DNA from: Anaerolineaceae bacterium
Lineage (GTDB): Bacteria; Chloroflexota; Anaerolineae; Aggregatilineales; Phototrophicaceae
Assembly: GCA_020634115.1 (NCBI GenBank)
Contig: JACKCH010000019.1
Location: 90,088-154,087 of the forward strand
DNA length: 64,000 nt
Direction of reading: 5' to 3'
Part shown: piece after piece, positions 9,263 to 17,379 of the stretch
Position numbering within the stretch: position 1 is the first letter of the stretch
Layout of the letters: every line of letters begins with the position of its first letter
The notes under the pieces: model-generated
Database searches by the model: none
Seen by the model: only the letters and a program-made list of their open reading frames with translations
Told to the model about the DNA's origin: nothing
Program-made: the position numbers and the translations under genes

Positions 9263-10611
9263 TGCCCACACAAGTGATTATGCCCCAGCTTGGCGAAAGT
9301 GTCGTTGAAGGCACGGTCAGCCGCTGGTTAAAACAGGTTGGTGATGCCGTCGAAGAATACGAACCGCTGCTCGAAGTCAGCACCGACAAGGTCGATACGG
9401 AAGTGCCGTCCCCGGCCAGCGGCGTGTTGCTTCAGATCACCGTGCAGGAAGGCGAAACCGTTGAGCGTGGCACACTGCTGGCGATTGTCGGGCAGCCCGG
9501 CGAAAAGCCCGAAGATGCCCCCTCGGCAGCCGTCGCCCACAGCCGCCCCGCCGCCGTTCCTGAAGCGGTGCCAGCTGCGCCGCAATCCATCCCGGCAGTG
9601 AAAATCAACGGCAGCGGCTATACCGGGCATATCACCCCGGTGGTGGCGCGGATGGTGGCCGAACATAACCTCGACCTCTCGCAGATTACCGGCACCGGGC
9701 GCGATGGCCGCATCACCAAAAAAGATGTAGAAGGCTACTTAGCCAGGGGGACAACTGCGCCCGCCGCCGATCTGCCGCCCTGGGAGCGTCCCGGCAGTGG
9801 TGACCTGTTCAAGCCGACAGTAGACTATGGCGACGCGCTGCCTGCCGCCCCGGTTGCCCCCGCCGCGCCCAAACCGGCAGCCGTACCCGCTCCATCACGC
9901 AGTGCAGCCGCACCTATCCCGCAGGGTGGCCCCGGCGAACTCGTGCATCTGAGTTCGATGCGCCGGGCGATTGCCGAACACATGGTACGCAGCAAATTAC
10001 ACACTTCGCCGCATGTTACCACCGTCTTTGAGATAGATATGGGCGCAGTCCTGGCGCACCGGGCTAAACACAAGGCCGAATTCGCCAAACAGGGCATCAA
10101 CCTGACGCTTACCGCCTATTTCGCGGCGGCTTCGGTGGTCGCGTTACAGGCCAACCCTTACCTCAATGCCCAATGGACAGACGAGGGCATCTACCTCCAC
10201 CATGTCGTACACCTGGGGCTGGCGGTAGCGATGGATGAAGGGCTGATTGTGCCGGTCATCCACAACGCGCAGGACTTGAACCTGCTGGGGCTGGCGCGGG
10301 CGGTCAATGACCTCTCCAACCGGGGGCGCAACCGGGGGTTGAAGCCTGATGAGGTGCAGGGCGGCACATTCACCATCACCAATCACGGCGTGAGCGGCAG
10401 CCTGTTCGCCATGCCAATCATCAACCAGCCGCAGGTGGGCATCCTGGGGGTAGGGGTGATGGAGAAGCGCGTCAAGGTCATCAACGACGCCATCGCCATC
10501 CGTCCCTGTGTCTACGCCTCGCTCACCTTCGACCACCGCGTCGCCGACGGCGCAACCGGTGATGCCTTCATGGTCACGCTCAAGGACACGCTCGAAGGGT
10601 GGGCGTGGTAG
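9262..10611 (+). CDS. pdhC: Dihydrolipoamide acyltransferase, E2 core of the 2-oxoacid dehydrogenase
   Basis: 449 aa from the ATG at 9262, with AGAAGGGAAG upstream; a TTG at 9259 is less likely. The single N-terminal lipoyl domain (residues 1-76) carries the lipoyl lysine in EVSTDKVDTEVPSP. An Ala/Pro-rich linker leads to the E3/E1-binding domain (about 115-155, ITPVVARMVAEHNLDLSQITGTGRDGRI), a second flexible linker, and the trimer-forming catalytic domain (about 220-449) ending with the active-site FDHRVADGATG. It transfers the acyl group from lipoate to CoA. No E3 (lipoamide dehydrogenase) gene follows, so E3 must be encoded elsewhere. Confidence 0.92.
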   Translation: MPTQVIMPQLGESVVEGTVSRWLKQVGDAVEEYEPLLEVSTDKVDTEVPSPASGVLLQITVQEGETVERGTLLAIVGQPGEKPEDAPSAAVAHSRPAAVPEAVPAAPQSIPAVKINGSGYTGHITPVVARMVAEHNLDLSQITGTGRDGRITKKDVEGYLARGTTAPAADLPPWERPGSGDLFKPTVDYGDALPAAPVAPAAPKPAAVPAPSRSAAAPIPQGGPGELVHLSSMRRAIAEHMVRSKLHTSPHVTTVFEIDMGAVLAHRAKHKAEFAKQGINLTLTAYFAAASVVALQANPYLNAQWTDEGIYLHHVVHLGLAVAMDEGLIVPVIHNAQDLNLLGLARAVNDLSNRGRNRGLKPDEVQGGTFTITNHGVSGSLFAMPIINQPQVGILGVGVMEKRVKVINDAIAIRPCVYASLTFDHRVADGATGDAFMVTLKDTLEGWAW

Positions 10612-10633
10612 AATCCTTATCTACCGAATAGCG

Positions 10634-10654
10634 GGGAGCGCAACACGCGCTCCC
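10634..10654 (+). terminator. Stem-loop after the E2 gene
   Basis: GGGAGCGC pairs with GCGCTCCC around the loop AACAC, 22 nt after the E2 stop. No T-tract follows, so it may work as an RNA 3'-end stabiliser or Rho-linked stop rather than a classical terminator. Confidence 0.45.
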
Positions 10655-10703
10655 ACTGAACTACCGCACAGATTGGTCAAAATATAAGATAAGGACACAA
10701 TAT

Positions 10704-11219
10704 GTGGTAACACGAAAAATAGGAAATATACTATTATCTATGAGCGCATTATTTTGTGTATCCTGCTCACATAATCAATATCTTCCAGATTCTCAGTTAT
10801 AGGAAACAGCTGTATATCTTCTACACGATCCTTTGCCTACCCCGGAATTTGTTATCTCCGTACCGCAATCCAATCCGGATTCTGGTACACAATGTATACA
10901 AATAACCCAAAGGCCATTTTGGAATCAACAATTTCTAACAGATGAAATATCAGAACACTTGATAAATAGCATTCAACTGGCTATCGATAATCAAGTTATA
11001 GCAGAAGCTGAAGTAACGATTATGGTTGCACGTATGGCTTATCCAATATTCAATGATAATGGGGAAATACTGGGCTTGTACGGAGGGCCAATTACGGTTT
11101 GCTTCAATATTGGGGAAGTGGGTTTAGGTCCTCATGTTGCATCCCTAGAACTTTCCGATATGACAGGGAACCCTTATTCGTATATGTGGGCTTTTGAGGT
11201 ATCCCACGCCAGGGGATGA
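10704..11219 (+). pseudogene. Lipoprotein gene interrupted by an in-frame TAG
   Basis: A GTG at 10704 with AAGGA 8 nt upstream opens a reading frame that starts with a clear lipoprotein signal (charged MVTRKIG, hydrophobic core, lipobox ending VSC at codon 21). Codon 33 is TAG (10800-10802). The same frame then runs on without a stop for 138 codons to 11219, giving a 172-codon gene with one nonsense codon. A TTG at 10833 could restart translation but would give an unsecreted fragment. The stretch is visibly AT-richer than its neighbours. The downstream part ends in a strand pattern (ASLELSDMTGNPYSYMWAFEV) like small Ig-type extracytoplasmic domains; no family is recognised. Read-through, a sequencing error or a recent pseudogene are the alternatives. 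Confidence 0.6.
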
Positions 11220-11299
11220 ATCCCCAACGGACGAGGCAGGCCTCATCCCTACGAAACCAAATGTCAGTGGATATGTGGGGACAGGGCCTTGCCCTGTCC
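11213..11299. repeat. Cluster of three short palindromes
   Basis: Three hairpins follow one another: GGGGA/TCCCC around TGAA (the loop holds the stop codon of the preceding frame), GACGAGGC/GCCTCATC with one mismatch ending in CCCTACG, and GGACAGGGC/GCCCTGTCC around CTT at 11279-11299. They look like small dispersed intergenic elements rather than a single terminator; similar palindromes ending in CCCTAC occur at 44218 and 47387. Confidence 0.5.
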
Positions 11300-11416
11300 A
11301 ATAAAAGAGGCTCATTTCTCCCCGCAGCACCCAGAACCTCTTCAGCAGGTTTGAAACACCTTGCCGGGCATTAAAATACCCGGCAAACGGCTATGAAGAA
11401 ATAAGGAATCTGTGCA

Positions 11417-12190
11417 GTGTCGAAAAAACTCTATTTGAGTCTGGGACTGGTAGGAATAGTCACTCTAGTAGTTCTTGGCCTGTTTTTATGGTCAACCGTG
11501 CTTCAGAGTAATCCGGTAGAAGTCTCTCTATCGTTGACCATTCCCTCGCCAGATGCGAATATGCGAGCGACCATCGAATTTGAACGCTCCGCCATTGCTC
11601 AGTTCACACAAAGCCCGGACTTGGCGGTTTCCATGACCCCCTTTTATGCTCAGATAATCTACAACGAGGTTGTCAGAAACCTGACAGAGATTCCCTATCC
11701 GGTACGGCCTTGTTATCTGAATCCAACCGATGTTCCCGAAAATCTAGCCACACCGCTGCCAACCGATAAATGCGGGCCATTCTTGGGTACTATCGCTCTT
11801 GGCGGCGATGAGCTTCGTGAATTCGCGGATTTGATGAATGCGGCAGGTATCGTAGGAACGGTTGGTGGTGATTCAATTGGTTTGGAACAGAAGAATCAAC
11901 CTTTTATAGCAGTTCAAAGCCACTTGGGGTTCGCAGTCACAATAGAATCAATCAGCGATCAAGCGTTACTGGTCAATACCGTTGAAAATCTCGTGGACTT
12001 CGCACTACAAAACTGGGATATGCTCAGGGAAGTTTCCACAAATGCCGAAATTTACATTCAACTGACCGCATCAGACGGCAGTAAATGGATTATCACAACG
12101 TATGATTCTCTGGTGATGGCTAAACGAAGTAATCTGACAGGTGAGAGCTTAATCCAGGCGCTAGGCGGTTGGCAGGATGTTGATGACTGA
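11417..12190 (+). CDS. Membrane-anchored hypothetical protein
   Basis: 257 aa from a GTG at 11417 with AAGGA 9 nt upstream. A single N-terminal hydrophobic helix (LYLSLGLVGIVTLVVLGLFLW) acts as an anchor or an uncleaved signal. The rest is predicted extracytoplasmic, with two cysteines (PCYLNPTD, DKCGPF) that could form a disulfide. I do not recognise the family. It lies in an AT-richer accessory stretch with two other secreted proteins and may belong to a lineage-specific envelope protein group. Confidence 0.55.
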   Translation: MSKKLYLSLGLVGIVTLVVLGLFLWSTVLQSNPVEVSLSLTIPSPDANMRATIEFERSAIAQFTQSPDLAVSMTPFYAQIIYNEVVRNLTEIPYPVRPCYLNPTDVPENLATPLPTDKCGPFLGTIALGGDELREFADLMNAAGIVGTVGGDSIGLEQKNQPFIAVQSHLGFAVTIESISDQALLVNTVENLVDFALQNWDMLREVSTNAEIYIQLTASDGSKWIITTYDSLVMAKRSNLTGESLIQALGGWQDVDD

Positions 12191-12352
12191 TTTGTGTTCG
12201 GCACTTTCCACTCCCTCCCATTTTTGAACAAATGTTTGAACAAAAAATCCCCTTTTCCCGGCGTTTTGTGCTATGCTAACCCTATGACACCCTCTGTCTA
12301 CCCGACTTTTCATGATGTTCCCGTTCACCTTAAAACCCAGGATTCAGCACGG

Positions 12353-12487
12353 TTTTGCGGCAATACCCATCACTTTGCCGCAAAATTCGATAGTTTGCAG
12401 CACCGTTTAACCCCCGATTCTTCCCTCAAATCCACCCAATTTGCGGCAATTGCAGCAAACTTGGCACAATCGCAAAATTGCCGCAAA
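12353..12487. repeat. Cluster of four TTTGCGGCAA inverted motifs
   Basis: This lies in the 383-nt stretch between two genes (12191-12573). TTTTGCGGCAA (12353-12363) faces TTGCCGCAAAA (12375-12385) as a perfect 11-bp inverted repeat with an 11-nt loop. TTTGCGGCAATT (12440-12451) faces AATTGCCGCAAA (12476-12487) with a 24-nt loop. The same core thus occurs four times within 135 nt, in alternating orientation. It could be a multi-site operator for the lipoprotein gene starting at 12574 or a small repeat element. A 103-codon open frame across it shows no coding character and is not called. Nothing else was seen in the stretch. Confidence 0.55.
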
Positions 12488-12573
12488 ACCCATCACCACC
12501 CGTAACCTGTGCCGGGGGATGGACGGTTGCTAAAATACAGGAACTGACTTTTTGATTCAGGTAAGGAACTTTC

Positions 12574-13347
12574 ATGAAACGACTGATCCCGGTAATCGGC
12601 GTGCTGGTACTGTTGGTCGCGGCCTGCCAGCCCGCCGCCCAGACCGATGAAGCACTCCCGACGCTGGCCGTTTTGCCCAGCGCCACCCCCACCGCCACCG
12701 AAACCAACACGCCGCCGCCCACTGATACCCCGCCCCCAACCGACACGCTGACTCCGCTTCCCACCATTACGGCCACATCCTCTCCCACGCCGACCAGCAT
12801 GCCGTCTCCGACTCCCGTGTTCACAGTGAATCCCACCCAGGTCGCTATCAGCACCGGCACAGCGGCGGTTGAGGAAGCCCCGCGTTACGCCACCTTCACG
12901 CCGCCCCCGCCCGGCAGTACGCCCGTTCCCGGTACGCCCCAGCGAATCGCCGATGTGATCATCACTGAACGCCAGTTTCAGGAAGAAGTGGATTTGAAAA
13001 TCCGCGATATGGACTCGATTGAACTGGCACAGGTGAATTTTGTGCCGGAGGGGATTGATGTCGAACTCACGGCGCTTGGCGGGGAAGCCTTCATCACCGG
13101 CCATGTGCTTTTCTCGATTGAGATGCCGGGGTCGTTTGCTTCTCTCACGATTGGTGCTATTTCCGTCCCTGGCCTGGAAGAGCCGCCCGAAACCTATATT
13201 CAGGTTGCCACATCTGATTTCTTCATCATGATGGTGGATGTCCTCGATACCATTCTGACGCAGCGCGTGGGCGACCAGAATAACCTGGAAAATCTTGTCA
13301 TCACTGGGGATACAATGGAGATCACCTTACTGGTTCCACAAAACTGA
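12574..13347 (+). CDS. Lipoprotein with long Pro/Thr linker
   Basis: 257 aa, ATG preceded by AAGGAA. The N-terminus is a classical lipobox (LVLLVAAC), so the mature protein is lipid-anchored at Cys19. Residues about 40-85 are a low-complexity Thr/Pro linker (repeats of the type TNTPPPTDTPPP), which holds the C-terminal globular domain away from the membrane. That domain (about 125-257) is of unknown family and alternates short beta strands and helices. No catalytic motif was found. Such linkers are common in Chloroflexota surface proteins. Confidence 0.65.
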   Translation: MKRLIPVIGVLVLLVAACQPAAQTDEALPTLAVLPSATPTATETNTPPPTDTPPPTDTLTPLPTITATSSPTPTSMPSPTPVFTVNPTQVAISTGTAAVEEAPRYATFTPPPPGSTPVPGTPQRIADVIITERQFQEEVDLKIRDMDSIELAQVNFVPEGIDVELTALGGEAFITGHVLFSIEMPGSFASLTIGAISVPGLEEPPETYIQVATSDFFIMMVDVLDTILTQRVGDQNNLENLVITGDTMEITLLVPQN

Positions 13348-13454
13348 GAGGAGCATATAGGCGAGTATCGGGAATGTATTACTGCCAGTTTGATGAATCG
13401 GTATTCCTGATAGATCCTATGCTTCGTTCTCCACTTCATTAGAGGGTCGGAATC

Positions 13455-13481
13455 AAAAAGCGGATACAAAATCATATCCGC
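13455..13481 (-). terminator. Intrinsic terminator of the S1-domain gene
   Basis: On the minus strand GCGGATA pairs with TATCCGC around an 8-nt loop and is followed directly by TTTTT. It lies 26 nt after the stop of the minus-strand gene ending at 13507. Confidence 0.8.
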
Positions 13482-13506
13482 CTTATCCTCTGTTTATATG
13501 CGGGAA

Positions 13507-14775
13507 CTACGCTTCGGGTTCGTCGTCTTCCGCTTCCGCCGGGGGCATTTCTTCGGGTGATTCTACTGCATCCACAGGCGTTTCTTCCTGCGGTTCCGCC
13601 GAGTCCACATCAACAGGTGACTCGACAGGTGCACTTTCACCGTCGGTTTCCGGTGTGGCTTCCACATCCATACCCCAACGCTGTGTGAAACCAACCCGGC
13701 GTTTTTCCGGTTCCAGGTGGCTGATCCGCAGGCTCAGGCGATCACCCTTCTTGACGTAAGAATACGGCTCTTTGAGTGAACCGTCGCCCATCTCACTCAG
13801 GTGGAGCAGCCCTTCCAGGCCATTATCCAGCGCGATAAACGCGCCGAAATCCACCACGTTTGTGACGACTCCCTCAACCAATTGGCCTTCATGATACTGC
13901 TGTTGGGCATCATCCCAGGGGTCGTTCAGCAGCCGTTTACGGCTCAGGGCGATCCGGTTGGAATTGCGGTCCAGGTTGAGGACGTAGACATCAATCACGT
14001 CACCCACTTTGAGGACATCACGGGGATGGTCAACCCGGTGCCATGCCAGTTCACTCACATGAATCAGGCCGTCGGCGCCACCCAGGTTGACAAACGCGCC
14101 GAAGTCACGCAGCCCGGTCACGGTACCCTGGACGACATCACCTTCTTTCAGTTCGGCCAGCAGACGCGCTTTTTGCTGGGCACGCCATTCTTTTTGTGCC
14201 TCGCGCTCGCTGAAGATCAACCGGCGCCGATCCTGATCAACTTCAATCACTTTGACAACCAGTTCCTTGCCCAGCAGTTCGTTCCAGGCATCCCGCTGGT
14301 CATGGGAATAGCTGGACGAAACCAAGTGCGAACTGGGGATGAAGCCTTCCAGCCGGTTCCAGCGCACTAGGATACCGCCTCGGTTATGGCCGGTGACCAC
14401 CACTGAGACAACCTCTTCGGTCTCCAGCAGTTTGCGGGCTTTCTGCCAGTCATACTGTTGCAGGCCCATATTAATGGACACAATCAGGTTGTCATCCTGG
14501 TCGCGTGGGTTCATTACGTAAACCGGGACTTCCGCGCCAACCTCCAGGCTCTTACGAAATTCGGGGTCAAGGCGTTCCAGATCGGTTGACGGCACGATAC
14601 CGTCCTGCTTCACACCCATATCCACGATAATTTCGCGGGGGGCAATTTGCAGAATAATAGCATTGCGAATTTCGCCACGACGCGGTGGCAAATATGCAAA
14701 AGAGGATTCCAGAAGCTCCCGGAATTCTGCCCCAAAATCTTTTTCTTGTTCGTTATCCGAATGCGACAAGCTCAT
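13507..14775 (-). CDS. rpsA: S1-domain RNA-binding protein, ribosomal protein S1-like
   Basis: 422 aa with four consecutive S1 (OB-fold) domains at roughly residues 35-105, 120-190, 205-275 and 290-360, for example GDVVQGTVTGLRDFGAFVNLGGADGLIHVSELAW and GQLVEGVVTNVVDFGAFIALDNGLEGLLHLSEM. The C-terminal 60 residues are acidic and Pro/Glu-rich. The four-domain arrangement matches the shorter bacterial S1 form that helps bind mRNA to the 30S subunit. It could be a general RNA-binding S1 protein rather than a stable ribosomal component. The promoter overlaps a 20-bp palindrome and a strong terminator follows. Confidence 0.85.
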   Translation of the reverse strand: MSLSHSDNEQEKDFGAEFRELLESSFAYLPPRRGEIRNAIILQIAPREIIVDMGVKQDGIVPSTDLERLDPEFRKSLEVGAEVPVYVMNPRDQDDNLIVSINMGLQQYDWQKARKLLETEEVVSVVVTGHNRGGILVRWNRLEGFIPSSHLVSSSYSHDQRDAWNELLGKELVVKVIEVDQDRRRLIFSEREAQKEWRAQQKARLLAELKEGDVVQGTVTGLRDFGAFVNLGGADGLIHVSELAWHRVDHPRDVLKVGDVIDVYVLNLDRNSNRIALSRKRLLNDPWDDAQQQYHEGQLVEGVVTNVVDFGAFIALDNGLEGLLHLSEMGDGSLKEPYSYVKKGDRLSLRISHLEPEKRRVGFTQRWGMDVEATPETDGESAPVESPVDVDSAEPQEETPVDAVESPEEMPPAEAEDDEPEA

Positions 14776-14802
14776 TAACTCTACCTACCTTATGGGAAAT
14801 GG

Positions 14803-14835
14803 ATCTCATTATACAATGAGATATCAATGCAACAA
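14803..14835 (-). promoter_or_regulatory. rpsA promoter overlapped by a 20-bp palindrome
   Basis: On the minus strand, TATAAT (plus 14808-14813) lies 16 nt from TTGTTG (plus 14830-14835). The -10 box is embedded in the perfect palindrome ATCTCATTATACAATGAGAT (14803-14822). A DNA-binding protein on this site would block the S1-like gene. Confidence 0.5.
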
Positions 14836-14848
14836 GCCTCGATTCATC

Positions 14849-15379
14849 TTACGCGGGAGAGGCTACCCGGTCATGGGTGGTAATTTGTTTCTGGATATTC
14901 CTAATCCATTCTAATTCAGCCTCGCCCAGTTGCAAAGCGTAATCAATAATCCAGATTTGCTGTGGGGTCTGGGCCACTTCACGCTCAACCCGCAGCCTTG
15001 TGAGCATATCGGTCACTTCTTCCCGTCTTGCTCTAACCATCGCCTGTAAGTCTGCGGTGGGGAGGTCATGCGCCAGATACAACTTGAGTAGAAACTCGCG
15101 CCGAATCTGGTCGGTTATGGGGGGCTGCTTTAACCATTCCTGGAGTTCAAGCTGACCACGTTCTGTAATGCGGTACACCTTCTTGGATGGTCGCCCAACC
15201 TGAGCGATTTCATGGACTTCAACCGCGCCTTCGTCCAACAGTTTGTGTAACGTCGGGTAAAGCGTTCCATAACTAGCGTTCGCTACTGCCTTCAGCGCAA
15301 AGTTGACACGCTTTTTGATATCGTAGCCCGACATCGGGCATTCCGTCAGCAACCCTAAAATCAGATAACGATGTGACAT
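14849..15379 (-). CDS. PadR-family transcriptional regulator
   Basis: 176 aa from the ATG at 15379 (MSHRYLILGLL, the usual start of the family); an ATG at 15397 would add six residues. The N-terminal winged helix is typical: GLLTECPMSGYDIKKRV, ASYGTLYPTLHKLLDEG and GRPSKKVYRITERG. A C-terminal helical dimerisation region of about 80 residues makes it a PadR-s1/Vir-type protein. PadR proteins are repressors of stress, drug-efflux or phenolic-acid genes and often regulate themselves. Its own promoter contains a perfect 9-bp inverted repeat. It lies 73 nt upstream of the S1-like gene on the same strand. Confidence 0.85.
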   Translation of the reverse strand: MSHRYLILGLLTECPMSGYDIKKRVNFALKAVANASYGTLYPTLHKLLDEGAVEVHEIAQVGRPSKKVYRITERGQLELQEWLKQPPITDQIRREFLLKLYLAHDLPTADLQAMVRARREEVTDMLTRLRVEREVAQTPQQIWIIDYALQLGEAELEWIRNIQKQITTHDRVASPA

Positions 15380-15413
15380 GAGTCTCGAAGCATACATTCA
15401 ACAGATAAATTGG

Positions 15414-15443
15414 AGTATATCTCTTCGAGATATACCTATTCAA
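15414..15443 (-). promoter_or_regulatory. PadR promoter with nested operator
   Basis: Minus-strand TTGAAT (plus 15438-15443), an 18-nt spacer and TATACT (plus 15414-15419). Within it lies a perfect inverted repeat, GTATATCTC (15415-15423) and GAGATATAC (15427-15435) separated by TTC. It covers the spacer and most of the -10 box, which is the expected position for autorepression. Confidence 0.65.
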
Positions 15444-15569
15444 GACTCCTGGGATATAAAACGGTTGGTGCTAAGTACGAGTTTTACAACATGATCTGTT
15501 GCAAATTCAAATAAATTTCTATCAACAGTATAGCAGGAACGTTGTATTTCGTACAAGATACCCGGTCTG

Positions 15570-16091
15570 CTAGTTCGCTTCCGGCATACCCATTTCGATC
15601 CCGCGTACCCCTCGATCAATCTCCCAAGGATAGACGATATAAGCGTCCGTAATCGCACCGTAGAAGTCCGGTTCAGCGTTGTTGAAGAGCGAGCGATAGG
15701 GATTGTAATGAAAGACGCACGTAAACGGTTGCGCACCTGCAGCTTGCGCCCGACCCCGCACCGCTGTACTGGTACGGCCACTCCCCCATACATCATCCAC
15801 AATCAGGGTGCGCCGTCCGTTCAGTAATTCGGCATTGGGGAATTGCAAGAATGACGGCCAGGCCATCAATCCGGCGGATTCAGTAGCCGGGAAGTCCACC
15901 GCAGCTGTGAGTAAATGCCGGATACTCAGCGCCTCCGCCAGCAGACCGCCGGGAATGACGCCACCACGCGTAATCATAATCATAGCGTCAAACAGTCCCG
16001 CGCTTTTGAGGGAGGGCAGCATAATGTCTACTAGTTTATCCACTTCCGACCAGGTCAATACTTCATGTCGCATTGGTCTTTGACTTGCCAT
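15570..16091 (-). CDS. Phosphoribosyltransferase-fold protein
   Basis: 173 aa. The PRPP-binding loop is clear (LIVDDVWGSGRT, about residues 93-105), and an upstream TRGGVIPGGLLAEAL segment matches type I purine phosphoribosyltransferases of the Gpt/xanthine type. Such enzymes salvage purine bases with PRPP; some relatives are regulatory. A second start at 16073 (MRHEVLTW) is possible. It stands alone between the PadR gene and a GNAT gene. Substrate specificity cannot be read from the sequence. Confidence 0.75.
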   Translation of the reverse strand: MASQRPMRHEVLTWSEVDKLVDIMLPSLKSAGLFDAMIMITRGGVIPGGLLAEALSIRHLLTAAVDFPATESAGLMAWPSFLQFPNAELLNGRRTLIVDDVWGSGRTSTAVRGRAQAAGAQPFTCVFHYNPYRSLFNNAEPDFYGAITDAYIVYPWEIDRGVRGIEMGMPEAN

Positions 16092-16216
16092 TGAATCATT
16101 CCCTTCGTAGTAACTGCAATTATCAAAAACAAGAATTTCTATTGGAAACAGGATTATATGATTTGTGCTGGAACTGAAAATTGTACACCTGCTGTCCTGA
16201 CTCGCAAGGTGTGGCT

Positions 16217-17155
16217 CTATCCATCTATTGCATAAATATCCTGATAGTAACCATCGGGTTCAGCCTCCGCGCCCAGTGCTTTGAGCGTGGCATCGGTTAC
16301 CGCCAGCACCAGCGTCCGGTAACCTTCCCGATGACCCCAGTCCCGAATGGCGGTAAGTACCTGCCCAGGCAGTGGTTTGGGTGTCCAGCAGTAGACCTCA
16401 GCGCTACGTGGGGCGTAGAGTTGTTGGTGGATCAATACATAGGCTTCCTGTCCGGCGGCGGTCACGTACAGGCGGTTGGTAGGCCGCCTCTGGATTTCGG
16501 GAATCGCGGCCCAGGTGCGCGGCCAGAGTGTTTCCCAGTGCTGGCGGGCGCATTCCCATCGCCCCAATGACATATGCCAGCCATGAACCTGTGCCGGATT
16601 TGCATTGGGATGCTCGACAGACTTGTAAAATACCTGTCCGGTTTTAGCTGGCAGATTGATCCGATGAATACGGGTTAGTGGCTGCATCCCAAAAGCGCGG
16701 TAAAACTCAACTGACTCATCATCATGGGCGATGATACTGGCTGTTACCCGCTGTACATCCACCACCGCCGCCTGTTTCAGGATATGTTGTGCCAGGGCTT
16801 TACAAACCGCCGGATCGTTACTGACCAGGCTGGTCAGGTGCAGATGATTGCCGAAAGGGGCTGGCTCAACACTGTGAAAGGCTTCAGTATATCCCGCTAA
16901 TTTATCCTCGTGAATCGCCACCAGCGGAAATCCAGCCCCACGTAAAAGGTGGCTTAAGTGCAGCGCCCCGGTTTCAACACTCATCCAGGGGCCACCGTGC
17001 AACCAGCGTTCATAGATCGTCAATTGCTCGTAAGCAACATCCTGCACTTCCCCGATGGTGTCCATTCGCTGCCACACTGGAATCCGGGAACGGAACAGGC
17101 TGCTGATCGCTTGGGTATCATCAAGGAGGGCAGGGCGAACGTGAATTTCTGCCAT
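16217..17155 (-). CDS. GNAT-family N-acetyltransferase
   Basis: 312 aa. It begins with the typical beta1-alpha1 of GNAT proteins (MAEIHVRPALLDDTQAISSLF). The segment DKLAGYTEAFHSVEP and the helix/loop HDDESVEFYRAFGMQPLTRIHRINL form the first acyl-CoA-binding fold. The C-terminal half (about 190-312) may be a second, degenerate GNAT domain. The substrate is unknown. Confidence 0.65.
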   Translation of the reverse strand: MAEIHVRPALLDDTQAISSLFRSRIPVWQRMDTIGEVQDVAYEQLTIYERWLHGGPWMSVETGALHLSHLLRGAGFPLVAIHEDKLAGYTEAFHSVEPAPFGNHLHLTSLVSNDPAVCKALAQHILKQAAVVDVQRVTASIIAHDDESVEFYRAFGMQPLTRIHRINLPAKTGQVFYKSVEHPNANPAQVHGWHMSLGRWECARQHWETLWPRTWAAIPEIQRRPTNRLYVTAAGQEAYVLIHQQLYAPRSAEVYCWTPKPLPGQVLTAIRDWGHREGYRTLVLAVTDATLKALGAEAEPDGYYQDIYAIDG

Positions 17156-17379
17156 ATCGCGCTATACTTTCCTCTGTGTTGGTGATTTGCCTATTGTACC
17201 ATTCCGGCCAATGATGGCGAGTCGTCAGTTGTCAGCTTTCAGTAAAAGATAGCGCGATAGCCTGAAGCCTAAAATGCTAAAAAGCTAGAGGTCAGCAGCC
17301 AGCGGCCCGCAAGGTATCGTATTCTCATACTAAATCGAGCATATTCGTCAATGCAATAAAGTTTAGAGGAGTGTGGAGT

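Noticed and set aside
12194..12505. Open frame of 103 codons in the palindrome cluster
   Set aside because: It has no ribosome site, no family features and runs over inverted repeats. It is best seen as a by-product of the repeat.
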